From assembly GCF_932526225.1 (NCBI RefSeq), contig NC_064040.1:5305181-5369180 (forward strand): a stretch of 64,000 nt of DNA. Direction: 5' to 3'. The DNA is from Nematostella vectensis. Taxonomy: Eukaryota; Cnidaria; Anthozoa; Actiniaria; Edwardsiidae. Under the pieces are notes generated by a model. It did no database searches, was not told the origin of the DNA, and saw only the letters and a program-made list of their open reading frames with translations. Of the stretch, positions 33,901-46,788 are shown one piece after another; position 1 is the first letter of the stretch; every line of letters starts with the position of its first letter. The position numbers and the translations under genes were made by a program.

Positions 33901-36900
33901 TTAAACTTTATTTTTGCAAAAAAAAAAAAATTTCTATTCTAGCGTATAAATTTTTCTTTTCTAGCGTATTATTTTGAGGCGAGAACTCCAGCTTGTCGGG
34001 CGTAACCTCGCGACGGGTTTTAAGATATCGCCTTCAAATTTTCGGGATCTGAAAGATAAATATGCCATGTCATAAAGTGTGAGGAATTTTCGATTTTCGA
34101 CTGAAGATCGCTTTTATAGCACTTTTCGTGTCCAAATTTCGCCAGAAATGAGAGTTCTAACTTTGATTCGTGATATTTTGTTGACAGTGTCAAATAACAA
34201 AAAGTCCTCACACACTTTGGTAGATCATCTATCTGTCATTGAGATGCAATTACGTGCAAGTGCATGCGCAATAACGCGAAGGTACATTACGCTCTAGAGT
34301 AAACTCCGTACTTTTGAGGTTGAGGCCTCAAAACTTAAACATGGAATTAGCTATTGCAAAAATAAACTTGCAGGAGATAATTCAATCTTTTATCTTTTAT
34401 TTGATATATAGTTTGTACATGTAGCGAAAATTGAGGCGCGACGATATTTTTTTCGTTTACCTTTTTACCGAGACCTTAAATAACGTCAGCAATCTACCCG
34501 TCAGTCCGGTCTGTCTGACTGTTTGTCTGTCTGTTTGTCTACTGACCGGCTCTTTTTTGAGTTCTTTGTCAAGGTCTATCCGGACCAGACTGTTGTTGAC
34601 CTTTAGCGATAGTGCAAGAGCCATCAGACCGCCAACATACGGGTCATTCTCTCGCAAGTCCAGTCTCAGCAGCGTCTTGCTGTCAGCAACAACCTGTTAA
34701 AGGTACAACAAACGTGTAGGGGGCCTTCCGTGTCATAATTCCTTCATTTTTATTAGTATTCTAGTATCTACATAAAATACTGTATTTCATTAAACAAACG
34801 TTTCATGCTGCTGGGCGCAGTTAGTGGCATTTTATGGATTCTGTCTGAAAATGTCATTTGGAAGAGAGTTCCTGCTATAATGGGTTTAAAGTACACTACA
34901 TATATAAGCCTCTTTCCCTTTCATCTTTCCCTAGCATATTTCAATCGTTTTTTTTTTAGTTTGCTAAGCAAATGTGAATTATATACACATGGAGATTCAG
35001 TGCAGTAGCAGGCCTCGAAATATTAGACGCACAATATAAAAACATAAAAGAAAATATTGGAGGCACAATATAGAAACATAAAAGAAAATATTAGAGGCAC
35101 TACCATTCCCCTACATCCTCCTGACACTGTCCTGAGTGAAATAAATGTCTTAAAGGTTATCTGGAAACCTGGATGTGTCTAACAGCCTTACCTCGGCAAG
35201 AGCAATGATCCCCTCACTGGAAAGCCGCGTGTTCAGTAGACCCACCCTTTGGAGGGATTTGTTACCCAGGAGCCCACTCTTCAGAAGGTGAATACCTTCG
35301 TTGGTCAGTCGATTGTGGCCAAGGTTCAAGGTTTGCAAAGATGTCAACGCCACCTAAAGAGTGATAATAGTCATGCTTAGAGGCAACAGAAATAGGAGTG
35401 ATTCGCATGAAAGCTTCAATATGTTATACAGGGGGCAGTTCCTAAAAAGCAGGTTAGTGTTAACCCAGGGATTAATATGGCTATCTTGACATTTCATTGG
35501 ATAAAAAGGACATTTTTTTCCTTGGTAAGCATTAACTTGTTTTCTCGGAACTGGACCCAGTACTGTATTTCAGGTGCCTCTTTTGTGTACAACAGGGCAT
35601 GCTTTGCTTGTAGGATTATAATAAAGGAGGATTTGGGGGAAATCTTATGTCCACCTTATATACTCACAAGTGCATTTGCAAGAGCACTCATGCCCTGGAA
35701 GGTCAACTGGTTGTTCCAGAGCACAAGGGTCTGTAAACCCCCATCTCTCTGCTCCACAAGGCCCTCACACAGGTGTGCCAGACCCATGTCTTGTAGCTGG
35801 TTATTGCGGAGGTCTAGAAGGCGCAAGGTCTTGTTGGACTTCAACATGGTGCCGAGGCACTGGCCGTCAGACGGGACTAATCGGTTATCGCCCAGAAACA
35901 GGTCACGCAAGTTGTGGTTTGTTTTTACTGCAGTTGCTGTAGGTCAAATAATAACTGTGTGATAACAGGAAAGACTGTATCACTCAAGGAGGGGATTTTC
36001 TCAGTTGAGCTCTCCACCTTGTCAAAATAGTGTTTGGCTAGCCAGCTATCTTTACGGGTTATACGGAAATGTTTATCTTCCAAATGAAGAATAAGGTTCA
36101 CTAGTGACAAATATGGAACCAGAGCACCTTATCCTTTGTGCACTTCAACACTCTTGTCCAGAAAAAAAAATACACATATACCTAAATAAGCCAGAATAAG
36201 AGCCAGCTAACAGGATAGTTGGATGTCTAGCTTACTGACATAACAACAACAATCAACACTACATACCAAGCAAAAAAAGAGGTTTTCCTGTGAGGTTTGT
36301 TGCCTCCATATGAAGCACTACGAGGTTGCAGCCAAGCTTCAGGGACCTGCCCAATAGAGGTATAGACTGCTCTGTCCAGACAGTGTGCCGCAAGTCCAGG
36401 TATTCCAAGCAGGGTGTCTGAATAAAACACAAACAAACAGAAGAAGAAATGAAATTGCCATACAAAGATACAAAAATTGTACGTAAATCATTACTGTGAA
36501 AACACGTAAAACATATATATTTTTTTAATAGGAGGAATGTGTTGTTAAAATTTGTAGCTATTGTACTTTGAGAAAGAAACAAGACTCATAATGGCATCTT
36601 ACAAGTTTGACAGCCCTTGCAATAGCCTGCCATCCTCGTATCTTGATCTTGTTGTTGTATGCTAGATTGATGCGATTAGCTGTGTGGTAAAACTCAACCA
36701 TTTCAAGCAATGATATCACACCCTGTGTAAGAATTGGAAAAAAGCCTTAACGTTATAATTCCACAAGTCTTTTGTGTACATCTGTTATTTCATGACAGAC
36801 TGGTTATTGAGTTGTAATGCAAACAGTACCTCATCATCAAGATTAGTGTTCTCTAGGTCCAAAGTCCTGGTCCTGACTTGCCGGAAAACTTCCTCTAGCG

Positions 36901-39900
36901 ACTCACAGGATTTCTGGTCCAGCTTGGTACCTGGGAAAATTAAAAGGTGAAGATCAGTGCTGCAGTGCAGAGCTGAGCACAAGGAGCTTGAGAAGCTCCT
37001 CCACTGGCCACTTAATAAAAAGACCTTCGAGGCTCTGGAACCAGGGTATGCATTGTGCAAAAGCTAAAAGTTTTGCTTGGACACTTGATTGAAGGTTGGC
37101 TCATTTTTACACAAGTAAAAATTGACAAAACTTCCCTAGAAATGCATTTCTTTTGGCTATACTAGAGTGCATTATGGATTTTATTATCTTTTTTTAGAAT
37201 GATCTATGTACATAATTTGGAGGCTTTTGTTCATGCTTACCTCTCAAATCGATAACATCAATTCTTTCGTGAAAGCTTTCACAAGCCTGTAAAAAATTAA
37301 AATTTGAAAAAAAAGTTAAAATTAAAAAAAACCTCACATAACTCTTTTATATCATAAATGTGAGAAAAGGAACAATGCCCTATTAACAATGACTTCAGTT
37401 TACATACCTCGAGCTGTTTTATCAGCTTATCACATGGTTTTGTTTTACTTATATTACATGCTGTACGGTATGATTCAATAACTTCTGAACTTGTAGCTTT
37501 TCCACCTAAAAAGATAAAAAAGTCAAAACTTCATTACTTAAAATGAGAGAGTATGTATACTATATAACATCTAATTGACCGATTTTTTTGTTTTCTTCCT
37601 TGTAACTTGTAAAATCGTTTCACTACATATCTCAGAAAACACCATTGTTATTGTAGCAAAATATTCAGGTGGTAATAACTAGGCTTTTACAGCATTCTAA
37701 GGTATTTTGTCAAAACAAAAAAAACAGGGTTTTATTTACTGTAGAAATAAATAAATAAAGCACAAAGAAAGTATCACTAGCATTGTCAAGAAGAAACCTT
37801 ACATACAGTTTAATCCACGACAAAAACAATATCAAGTACTTTGTGATGTACTGGTATTGAATAAATCTACAGAAAATTAAACGGTTTAACTGATTATCTA
37901 TATTTTGAAGGGTTCAATCCTAGAGTTTAATTGGTGGCTGGTAAGACAATTTAATCCTGGTTTTATCACAAGAGATAAAAAGACTTTCAGAACAGGACTC
38001 ACTAATCTACACAGAGAAAAGCACCAATAGTTGAAGAAAGTTTACAAGACAATAAGCAGACATTGATTTCAAGGCAAAAGTATTTACAATATGTATGTCG
38101 GGCAAAATTCAAAGACTCAAATGAAATAATAGATTAGTATATTTTCCCAAGAATCATTTTATTTTGTTTCTCCATAAACCCTGTATATCTAGAAGGGCAG
38201 TGACCCTTGAAATGAAACAAATTGCTTCTTTCCAAACCAAACAAAAGTACAAGTTACCAAGTACGGTAAAACATGGTAATACCATTATGTGAAATAAATT
38301 TGTGCAAAATTTAAGTGATAACTCTAATTCTTAACATGAAATTATGAATAAATATAACACATTAGAAATCACCGTGTGGTTAAAGAAAGATTAAGCAGCT
38401 TATCAACCCATAATCATTGTGCACTTACAGTTGACAAGATAAATAAAAAGTATGCCATGATTGAGGTTATTAATATTGTACAAGCCCATGCCAACAATAT
38501 CCAACATCTAGATTGCCTTCTGACTTCTATCATTTAAAATGTTTTCAATTTTTTTATATCTTTATTGGTCAGGACAAGAATTGTAATATACAAAACATAT
38601 GTCCAATGAGGCCATGCGTAAACGGGCACTAGGCCCATGTAGGACACACCCCAAACTAAAGAAATCTGAAATAAAAATGACAATAAAAACTACTTTTGGT
38701 GGCAGCCACAGTCCTGAGCGAAATGCTTTTTAATCAAGTCACCTCTCTGCAAGATGCACCAAGTTATTCCGTAAGTTTGAATTACAGAAACCAGAATGTG
38801 GCAGTTAGCAGTTGGAAATCATTGACAAGAGATTGCAATAAATTACACTAAAAAGTACAATGATCCATCAAAGACACTAAATTTCAATTTTTGTAAAGTA
38901 AAACCCACTTAAAAAAAGAATTTTTAATTTGAGAGATTTAGTATTATATTTTTACCAATACTTTTGCCTGGAAGAGAATTTTCTTTATTATTAAGAATTT
39001 ATATCTTCCCAGTCTCGAAAGTCATTTAGCTAATTTATAACAAAAGCTTTCGTCAAGACCCGGTGCTCCCCCAAGGCTTTTCGGTTAATGTTAATGAAAT
39101 AGTTAATGTTTCACAGAAATTTCACAAAATATTCAGATCATTTTTAGGTGAAAGGGTGTTTTTATGTGAGTCGTAGAGTAAAGATCTGCGATGTTTCCCC
39201 TGACATAATTTATTTAGTTAGTAAGATTAAGTCATTTTTTTAACAGTGAAAGTTTGTAAAGAAATAAATAAATAGAGTATTTGCTGAATTTCTTGATATT
39301 TGGTCTCATTTTGAAAAAAAAGTCACAAATGCAACTGTTTGGACATTATCTCTGAGTCGTAGTATCATAATAAAATGAGGCACTTAACACAAATAATTGT
39401 CTTATGCCTTGGACTATGCCTATAGTGAGGTAATCCTGACAACCTGTTGTGGAGAAATATCTATTGACGCATTATCTAAACCATGGCTGTCAACTCCCCT
39501 GCATTAGAAGTCTCAAGATTTTGAACCTTTTCTCAAGCCTAATTTTCTTGAAAATATCCATACATTTATTGTATTCTCTCGCATCAGCTATCTTGGTACT
39601 TCTGATACAAGATTTTTCCTAAAGAGAGGTTGACTTTGACTATGCTAAACAGAATTATACTGTATGCATATAGGTGTTTGGTAACTTGTTCACACTAATT
39701 TTATATGCATTCACCATAAAAATGGGGAAATTGATGGGATGGCTATACTGCTGTTCATGCCTCACTTCACAGCACAATGATCAAAATTCCCTGTTGGCTC
39801 TGCTAATAAAACAACCAGCATATCCCACAGTGTGAAAGAAAATTAATGTTAGCATGCAAGAATACCTGCTTTAAATAGGAGACTAAATAGACCTGTCAAA

Positions 39901-40859
39901 TTTAAGTAGGGATATTAAAAACGGTATGGACCAAAATGGATCAAAATGTTTTGGACAAGTGTGGAAAAAATAAAAAAGAATAAAAAATGAATATAAAAAT
40001 GGTATTCTATCAAATATAGAATTATTTTCACATCATCATTTCCATCATTAGCAGTTTAAATTTTTATTCTTACTTTGTATCTGTGAGTACCTCAAATAAT
40101 AAAAAAGAAATACAAATGCGATCTGAACAACCAATTAATCAAAAGGCCAAATGTAAGACGAACAGGCATAATATATAATTTATTTTTACATTATCTCCAA
40201 TTTGGATAGGTAGAAAAAACGGAAACTGTCAAAGATACAGTACTCCTAAAAGATTTATATCTAGATTGATGTTTGGATAATTTTGAGTGTTGATGCGAAG
40301 GGTGACACTAAATATAACAGTAGCATTTGTTCGCGAAGCGTTTACGTGGGTATTTTTCTGATTCAAGGAATCGAACTGACCTTTATTTTATCGAGAGCAA
40401 GGTAACATCGTGATTAGAAAGTCACGGTCGAAAGCCATTTAATCAGCAAACAGATGAGTAACAGATCTCAATTTAGGGTTATTGAATACAGGGCTTTTCG
40501 AGGTATTAGATAAAAGGAAGCTCCATCGTCATCAAAACACCTCTCACTAAACGAAACGTACGACAGAGAGGAAATGACGAGACAATTTGATTACACTATG
40601 AAATTATCCAATACCAATTAGACTACAAAGAAAATGTGACATCTTTACCATCCTGCCATGGGTCCTTTGGTTCTTGGCTGTGAAATAACGGCAGCGCGTG
40701 GTCATCGGGGAAAGAGACTTTCCTCTTACGATCGGATTTCGGCGACCTGGCAGAGACGCTTCTGTTGAGAGGGGATAAACTCAAATTTGATGCATCGTTG
40801 ACGCTTGGCTCAGAGCAAGCGGTATCTTCACAAGCCAGGGCATCCTCAGCTGTTTCCAT
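30901..40859 (-). CDS. PPP1R37: Protein phosphatase 1 regulatory subunit 37, LRR protein
   Basis: Eleven exons in consistent phase: 40859-40649, 37505-37408, 37286-37241, 36930-36830, 36722-36603, 36417-36267, 35936-35668, 35353-35192, 34693-34547, 33428-32684 and 31244-30901 (TAG), giving 797 aa. The N-terminal exon has the PP1-docking motif KVSF (47-50) followed by EPKDPW, as in human PPP1R37. A leucine-rich-repeat solenoid follows (ENTNLDD, RHTVWTEQS, LDLRNNQLQDMGLAHLCEGL, LVLWNNQL, LNLGHNRL, LRLDLREN) to about residue 430. Next come METTQRILLADI, matching the family's IETQKALLAEI, and a long disordered tail. The tail has four 19-20 residue repeats with LLDID-type motifs and a RFTI motif (about 523-526). 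The known family role is to bind and inhibit PP1. The human protein is shorter (691 aa), mainly in the tail. The last codons GAT G|GTACGTAG overlap a consensus donor, so a further exon is possible. Confidence 0.9.
32794..33011 (-). repeat. 57-bp in-frame coding repeat in PPP1R37 exon 10
   Basis: Units beginning GGACTGCCACTAG on the plus strand start at 32794, 32851 and 32908; a diverged fourth unit runs to about 33011. On the coding strand each encodes a 19-20 residue unit with LSDVNLLDIDSDASGSP or a variant. Confidence 0.9.
33503..33714. repeat. 51-bp minisatellite, four units, in PPP1R37 intron 9
   Basis: Units start GCAA(G/A)CAGTAGTG at 33509, 33560, 33611 and 33664, and each contains TACTGAACATAGAA and GACAAAGGCAAG. 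The array ends about 75 bases upstream (in transcript order) of the exon 10 acceptor. Confidence 0.9.
36984..37048. repeat. Half-copy of the 8933-9012 foldback family
   Basis: Reading the minus strand: TACCCTGGTTCCAGAGCCTC, then TATTAAGTGGCCAGTGG. The same words in the same order occur at 8933-8980. It sits in PPP1R37 intron 3. Confidence 0.6.
37506..40648 (-). other. PPP1R37 intron 1 (3.1 kb)
   Basis: AT-rich and without recognised exons. A TTTATATCTTTATTGGTCAG block at about 38558-38650 resembles the 3' end of a decayed retroelement, but no protein fragment supports this. Confidence 0.5.
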
Positions 40860-42641
40860 CTCTAATCATGGCAATGGGTTGGTATTTTTAGCAGGAGTAA
40901 TCGACGTGTTTCCTGTCTCGGGATTTCGTTTACATCTGCGCCATATTGGAAACCCACCCCAATTTGGGGGACTGGGGCTATTCACCAGCATGCCAAGTGC
41001 GCTCGAACCACGAACACCCCCCCCCCCCCCCCCCCCCAACACACACACGCACATTAAAAATCCACACAGATAAAAAATCTTGATTAAGTTCATCTACTAG
41101 TAAATTGTTCTAAATGTTATACCGACTGACTAACCAGGTAAACATATTCTCCTGACCATACCTAACAAAAAAAAGTAAATAAATAAAAAACACTAATGCT
41201 ACGAACGAAATATTAGCTCTCTTAGAGCCTTTTTTGTTTTAAGTGGAATATTGTGTGTTGAAAAAGGGTTTTTTACCCTTCGCATTTATTTTCTAGGGAG
41301 AGTAACTGTAGAAATTTATAGGTCTCACACAGATTTTTATTATTTTGGGAGCCCTGTGGTATCCATCATGCAAAGAGCGCTCATTCTTTCTCCGCCATCT
41401 TGGATCCACAAAGTTCAAACGTTTCGGCGTTTTTACCGGTTTATATCTCATAAATGTTCTATAAGTACAGCTCTTTCGGAGGACGACTAACACCTTCGGA
41501 AGCCAATTCAGCCTTTCAGGCCCAGGTAAACACTTATAAGTGCTTAGAAAACCGTGTTCGGCATCAAGGTAAAGTGAAAAGACTTCAACGGCGAGAAGAG
41601 GGTTGTTTCTCAATACACGTCCATATAAGCTTAATATGTCATTTATCTTATAGTATCTTAGTAAGAATTCCCTGTTATTGTAAGAATTAGACTATGACGG
41701 GTCATTCCGTCCTCCTACAAACAAGCCCACCTCTGTGTAGTCAACTACCTAGTAAGGTACCTATTCTCGTCCAGGACCTATTCTCGACCACACGAAAATA
41801 ATGTCAAATATTTAGTAAACTATAAAGTAGAAAGTGACACATCGAGTCGAAGAAACAACGTAGGTAAAACATGCTTTCTAATACTTTTTACTTTAAATCG
41901 GGAAGCGATTTATACATTCCTCAGATGCCATTGGGCTCGCCGTTTGGTCCATATCATCGTCAGGTCTCCATTTATCGAACTAGAAATGCATTTTCTCGGC
42001 CCATGCAAGAGGTATCGCTCTAAAACTCGCTATACTGTTGTGAAAATTATCTGTGCAGCTGCTGCCGGTAGCATCCTGCCGAAAGCTTCTTTATTTTTTC
42101 GTTGAACTCAATCAAAGCTGGTGTGGGTGAAATTAAGTTGCTTGCCTTGTCTCTCTCTTCTCCAAATGAAGCTTAAATTAGAATTAAATGGCACTTTTGT
42201 AAATTACATTTATCAGAGATTATTGTCTGGTATTTTAGCTAAAATGAAACAAGAATAGGTTCCGAGCGGACGAGAATATGTTCGACTGGACGAGAATAGG
42301 GTTAGTATTTACATGTACTTTGATTTTTATCAGTAAAAAAAAAAAGAAACTTGTGAGAATATTCAAAGTCTACACAATTAGTCTAATGTGGAAGAAGCTT
42401 AACAAGGCAAAATATGCCTTTTTGACTTGAAATTCTCTCTGGTAATACAATTCAAAGATAACGTGGACGAGAATAGGTGCCAATACCTTATATACATTTC
42501 GAAAATAGCAATCCATGATGAATTACGCCATACAGGTAATCAGCAAAATCGAGCCCAAACAAGTTTTTAACTGAGTTATTGTGTTGAATTTATTAGAGTC
42601 TTCGTAGTTTAAAGGTCACCAGTGTTGATACTGCAGCAGAG
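40860..42641. other. Divergent intergenic region, PPP1R37 and COX7A
   Basis: The region holds the promoters of both genes. It includes a C run (about 41019-41037) and the word CCGCCATCTTGG at 41392-41403. The rest is AT-rich with no exon. Three GACGAGAATAGG-like words (near 42272, 42289 and 42464) form a loose repeat. Confidence 0.5.
41392..41403 (-). promoter_or_regulatory. YY1-like motif
   Basis: CCGCCATCTTGG, the reverse complement of the CCAAGATGGCGG core bound by YY1 in animals. The same word (GCCGCCATCTTGGA) is at 7686-7699, outside any promoter I can assign, so function is uncertain. Confidence 0.3.
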
Positions 42642-43353
42642 ATGGCATCGTCATCTGGAGCAAGTATTGCCCAGGAAGTCAACAAGCTCTCTCGGTTTCA
42701 ACGATTATTCCAGGTGTTAAACACTTATTGTGATATAACACAGTATTAATCAAACATTTCACGGATGGATTTCATGTAATTTTAACTTTCTTGCTTCCAT
42801 CATTCAAGCTAACAGGATTACAGTTAAAGACTTTTGATTGGCCAGTGTCTTTCAGATATCTGGCATCATAGGAAAATCAATTTCAAAACTTGACAATGAA
42901 AACGTTTCAGAGATTTTAAATGATGGAACCCAGAAGACAATTAAGGTGTTAGAAATCATGGGGAGGGTTGTCAAATTATTTTAAAAACACAGTTAGGTTG
43001 CACTTACTCACCAAGAAGGGATAATTAAGAAGTCTTGTCCACATTCGGCTATATGGTAGAAAAAATAATCCTCCTGGGGTTTTTGAAATTGTCCTTTTTT
43101 GATGTTGCCAAAACAAGATTATTTTCAACTGCTGCCCTCTCAAATTGCTCTAAATCTAAACAAAATTTGTGTTAATAGTTTGTTAATTTGTTTTCTAATG
43201 CAGACTGGAGAAGCCCCTATTCATCTAAGGGGAGGAGCCAAGGATATCATGACCTACCGTGGAGCTATGGTTCTATCAGTTGTCGGCATTGGAGTTTCAC
43301 TTTTTACCATTTTTCAAATGGCAACAGGGCAGATGAAGAAGAAGTCTGGTTGA
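42642..43353 (+). CDS. COX7A: Cytochrome c oxidase subunit 7A
   Basis: Two exons, 42642-42713 and 43204-43353 (TGA), give 73 aa. The protein has KLSRFQRLFQ, then PIHLRGGAKDIMTYRGAM, then a single membrane helix (VLSVVGIGVSLFTIFQMA) and a basic C-terminus KKKSG. This matches the COX7A pattern KxQKLFQ...IPLYLKGG..D.LLYR.TM and helix. It is a small nuclear-encoded subunit of respiratory complex IV in the inner mitochondrial membrane and helps supercomplex assembly in the wider family. The N-terminus is short and Ser-rich with little presequence. ATTAAA at 43473-43478 may be the poly(A) signal. Confidence 0.88.
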
Positions 43354-45545
43354 TACTGACGGAATTGGAAGAACAGTTGCAATTTGCTGTTTATTCTTAG
43401 GCTTATTTTGAAAATTTTATATTCTGGTGGAATTGCTGATTCAATTCTTTGTACTACATCCTTTCTTGAGGAATTAAAACTTGTCTTATCTGATGAAATT
43501 TGAAGGTCATTAGCTACATCGTGTGTATAGCAAAATGTCACTTCATCTTTTAGTTTTTCTGTTTTTTTTTTCTTAATAATTTTTTTATTCTATTATATAC
43601 TTCAAAAGAAAAAGGAAACTTGTTTATTGTAAAACAAAGTAACAGTATTATGTTGTGCCTTATTGTACAAACGGAGAAGGAAAGCTAGAAATTTGACCTA
43701 GGCTAGAAGACCTCAATCCCCAAAATGTTTGCCACATATTTTCATCCTCAAATGAATAGTTGTTGGCTTTACCCTATATTAACACATTTTTAAAGGGTTC
43801 AGGGTAGCCTGCAAAAACAGGCCCCCGGAAAAGCCGTTCAATCAGACTTAGTGCTCACAAGTTTGGCCTGAAATCTGCTTTTTATTGCCTCTGTTTTTTT
43901 ACACATCTAGCACCTGTTGAGCAGGCTATGTTCAGGGGCACCTATTCGAAGATGGGGTCCTGCAGTAATTTATGGTCTATAATTGGCTTACATCACATTC
44001 TTAAATGTTCCTTTGGTGCAAAAAATAGGTTACTAGAGACATCTAGATGCCTCCAAATACAGAGAAAAGTAATAACATAATCACCTTTTAACTATTCAAT
44101 TAAATCTATTCAGTGGTTACCCATATAATTTCTCTTCTCTGTTGTATGGATCAAATACAGGGGGCGGCAAACTGCTGACGCCCGAGGTATTTAAATAGCT
44201 TATTACATGATCTATACCTGGTAAAAAACAATTTTAACTAGGGGAAAAGAGACAAAACTCAATAATAGTTGACTGTTTTTTGGAAAAAAACAAACAAACA
44301 AGGTTCAGGTTATTATTGATCTGCAAGAAAACCCAGGAGAGTTAGTGGTTGATTGCACAAATTTGGAAAGCTTATTAGATCAATACCGTACACAATCAAA
44401 ATTAACATTTAGAGCTGGCCTGTTCCATGCACGGCCTCAATTCCCAAAGGTGGAGTTAAATTGCAAAATATTTGTAACTCGGAGTTTCAGTGTAAGCATG
44501 CTGCGGGAATGGAGCTCACTGACAACGAGGAAGAGCGACTTATTTTTATTACGCCAAATATCTATTTTCAAGAACTGTAATCTTGACAACAATGAACATG
44601 TGGAACATGTGAGTAGATGCCTCAGATAGCCACACCACAGCCTTACTTTGCTGGTTGAATAATTTTTCCAAAATTGCACATAGAAATTTGGCTGAACTTA
44701 TTGTTGAATTTCGAGGGTTGCAAATACAAATTTTGCTTTGATGCATTGTAAATATTTAATCGTTCTTGTAATCAAATCTGTGATGTTAAAATGATTTTTT
44801 TGCTCATTCCTACTCAAGGTTTAATATGATGGTCCTTTATTAGTATTCACATTTAATATATAGGGGTTATTTGCCGGGAGGGAGGTCCGTATTACTGAGG
44901 TCTTGAAAATACAGATATAGGAATCTCCGGACCGCTCTATTAGCCAATCAGAATGCAGGATTTGTTACCGTGAATGCTAAAAAAATAACTAGTTATAAAC
45001 CTACTCCTCTTTATTAGTATTCTAGTTATTAACCTTATTCATATTTAATGAGTTCATATTAAACGCCACTTTTCCCTGTCCTTCCCGTTCTTTAAGATTG
45101 TAAATTATTCATAGGTATTTTAGTGAAATAAAGGACTTGCAAGAACAATGGAAAAGGTTTCAATCATGTAATAATGACCCTTTTACCCTCCTCTGGACAT
45201 ATGCTAATGTGTCGGGGGGTAAATACGTGTAAGTATCTACAGTGAACCTTTCTAAATTAAATCAAGGGCAAAAAGCAGTTTGAGTTTCGAGTCAGGCTTT
45301 AACTGTGATATGCTATGATGTTAATTTACTTGTGCCATCTTTATTTTATTTACGTAATAAATACCAGTCTTTTATTTATTAGGCTATCAAAAGGTATTCT
45401 TATTGCATATTCTTATTATTCTCTCAAAGTATGCAAGTGTTTACTTATTACACTGTTAGTAATAAAAAATACAAATATACAAAAAATACAATATATCTGT
45501 CTGTTTGACATGAGAACAGCATCACCACCAAGTATATACCAAATT
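43354..45545. other. Convergent intergenic region
   Basis: 3' flanks of COX7A and the aminotransferase. A dispersed-type repeat containing GGAGGGAGGTCCGTATTACT is at about 44870-44960, flanked by two TTATTAGTATTC words. TTTATT at 45371-45376 (AATAAA on the minus strand) is a plausible aminotransferase poly(A) signal. No other gene was seen. Confidence 0.5.
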
Positions 45546-46769
45546 TCACTCTTTCATAAGCTTGCTCAAAGCCAAGCTTATTTTTCTAATAGACTCTTTC
45601 AGAATGTCTTCTGAGTAGAATGCAGCACTAAAGCGGGCACAATTGCGAAAATTCCCAACACATGAGCACTTGGGACCAACATGGAAAAAAACACTATACT
45701 CTCTCTTGCTAACATTTAGCAACTCCTGGGTATCAATATTTTCAGGAAACTCTAGCCATACAAAGTATCCTCCACTTGGCCTAAAATACCTCACTTTGGG
45801 CAAGTACTCATCAATTGCATCACACAGAGCTGTCATTCTAGAATGGTAGACTTTTCTAGAATGTTCCAGGTGCTTGGAGACAAGCCCTAGCTCAATTGCT
45901 TTACCAATAATGCAACCTGTATAGTGATTAAAACAACCACCACTGCAAGAATAACCGCTCTCTGAGAGCATGGTCAATAAATGGGTAGGCCCTTCAATCC
46001 AACCCAAGCGTAGACCAGGGCCTAGGATTTTGCTGAAGCTTGCATTGGAGATTACATTGCCTTGGTAGTTGGGGTCAATCTTATTGTCATAACTAAAGAG
46101 CCTACCATTTGGGAGGTTGTCTTCTTTGAAGTAAATTACATTGTAGACATCATCACAAATTGCAAGTGCTTTGTGCTTTCGCAGTACTTGAACCAGCTTT
46201 ACACTTCTTTCTTTTGTGAGATCAGTTCCCCTTGGGTTGTTAAATGTAGGAGTAAGATACACCATAAATCTAAAAGGTTTCTTATCTGTCAAAGGTCTGG
46301 AGCAGATTGATGCATATTTGCTCATGAGCTGGTCTAGCTGCTCAACATCTATACCCCCTTCATCTGTAGTCACAGGAACAACATTCATCCCCTGATCTTT
46401 AACAAGGACATTTATGGCAATGAAGTAGGTTGGGTCTTCCACAAACACTGTATCACCATGCTGCATCAAGGAGCCTGCAAGGAACTTGAGACCTTGTGAT
46501 GCACCAGAATTAAACATCAGGTTCTTAACATCAACTGGTGCCTTGTACTCCTTGCTCAAGAAGCTAGCCAGAGCTTTCAGGGCATCAATGTCTCCTAATC
46601 GCGGCCCATATTGCAAGAAGCTTGTCTCCCCTGTTGCTACCAGATGTTGTGATGCCATCATCATCAACTCACTGCATTGGGCCAGCAGGGTCTTGTCTGG
46701 TGCCCCAATCCCAAGGCTTACGATTCCCCCTTTTTCAGCCCAATCAAACAATGTTTTTGTGTTGGCCAT
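45546..46769 (-). CDS. PLP-dependent aminotransferase, class I/II fold
   Basis: A single open frame of 407 aa from the ATG at 46769 (MANTKTLFDWAEKGG). An in-frame extension to 46853 crosses a good acceptor (TTTATTTAG|AC at about 46789), so the shorter start is preferred and the 5' UTR is probably spliced. Family landmarks in order are GIGAPD, FNSGASQGL, EDPTYF, PTFNNPRGTDL (substrate/PLP Asn), ICDDVYN (Asp and Tyr to PLP), SFSKILGPGLRLGW (Schiff-base Lys) and a C-terminal ARFSAAF (carboxylate Arg). This pattern resembles yeast Yer152c and 2-aminoadipate-type transaminases. The substrate cannot be named. The coding region has no introns, unlike most neighbours. No targeting peptide is evident. 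Confidence 0.88.
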   Translation of the reverse strand: MANTKTLFDWAEKGGIVSLGIGAPDKTLLAQCSELMMMASQHLVATGETSFLQYGPRLGDIDALKALASFLSKEYKAPVDVKNLMFNSGASQGLKFLAGSLMQHGDTVFVEDPTYFIAINVLVKDQGMNVVPVTTDEGGIDVEQLDQLMSKYASICSRPLTDKKPFRFMVYLTPTFNNPRGTDLTKERSVKLVQVLRKHKALAICDDVYNVIYFKEDNLPNGRLFSYDNKIDPNYQGNVISNASFSKILGPGLRLGWIEGPTHLLTMLSESGYSCSGGCFNHYTGCIIGKAIELGLVSKHLEHSRKVYHSRMTALCDAIDEYLPKVRYFRPSGGYFVWLEFPENIDTQELLNVSKREYSVFFHVGPKCSCVGNFRNCARFSAAFYSEDILKESIRKISLALSKLMKE

Positions 46770-46788
46770 GTTTCCAAGATGATGTAGT

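Noticed and set aside
40866..41093. Gly-rich minus-strand frame in front of PPP1R37
   Set aside because: The glycine run is a translated poly(C) tract; no other coding feature is present.
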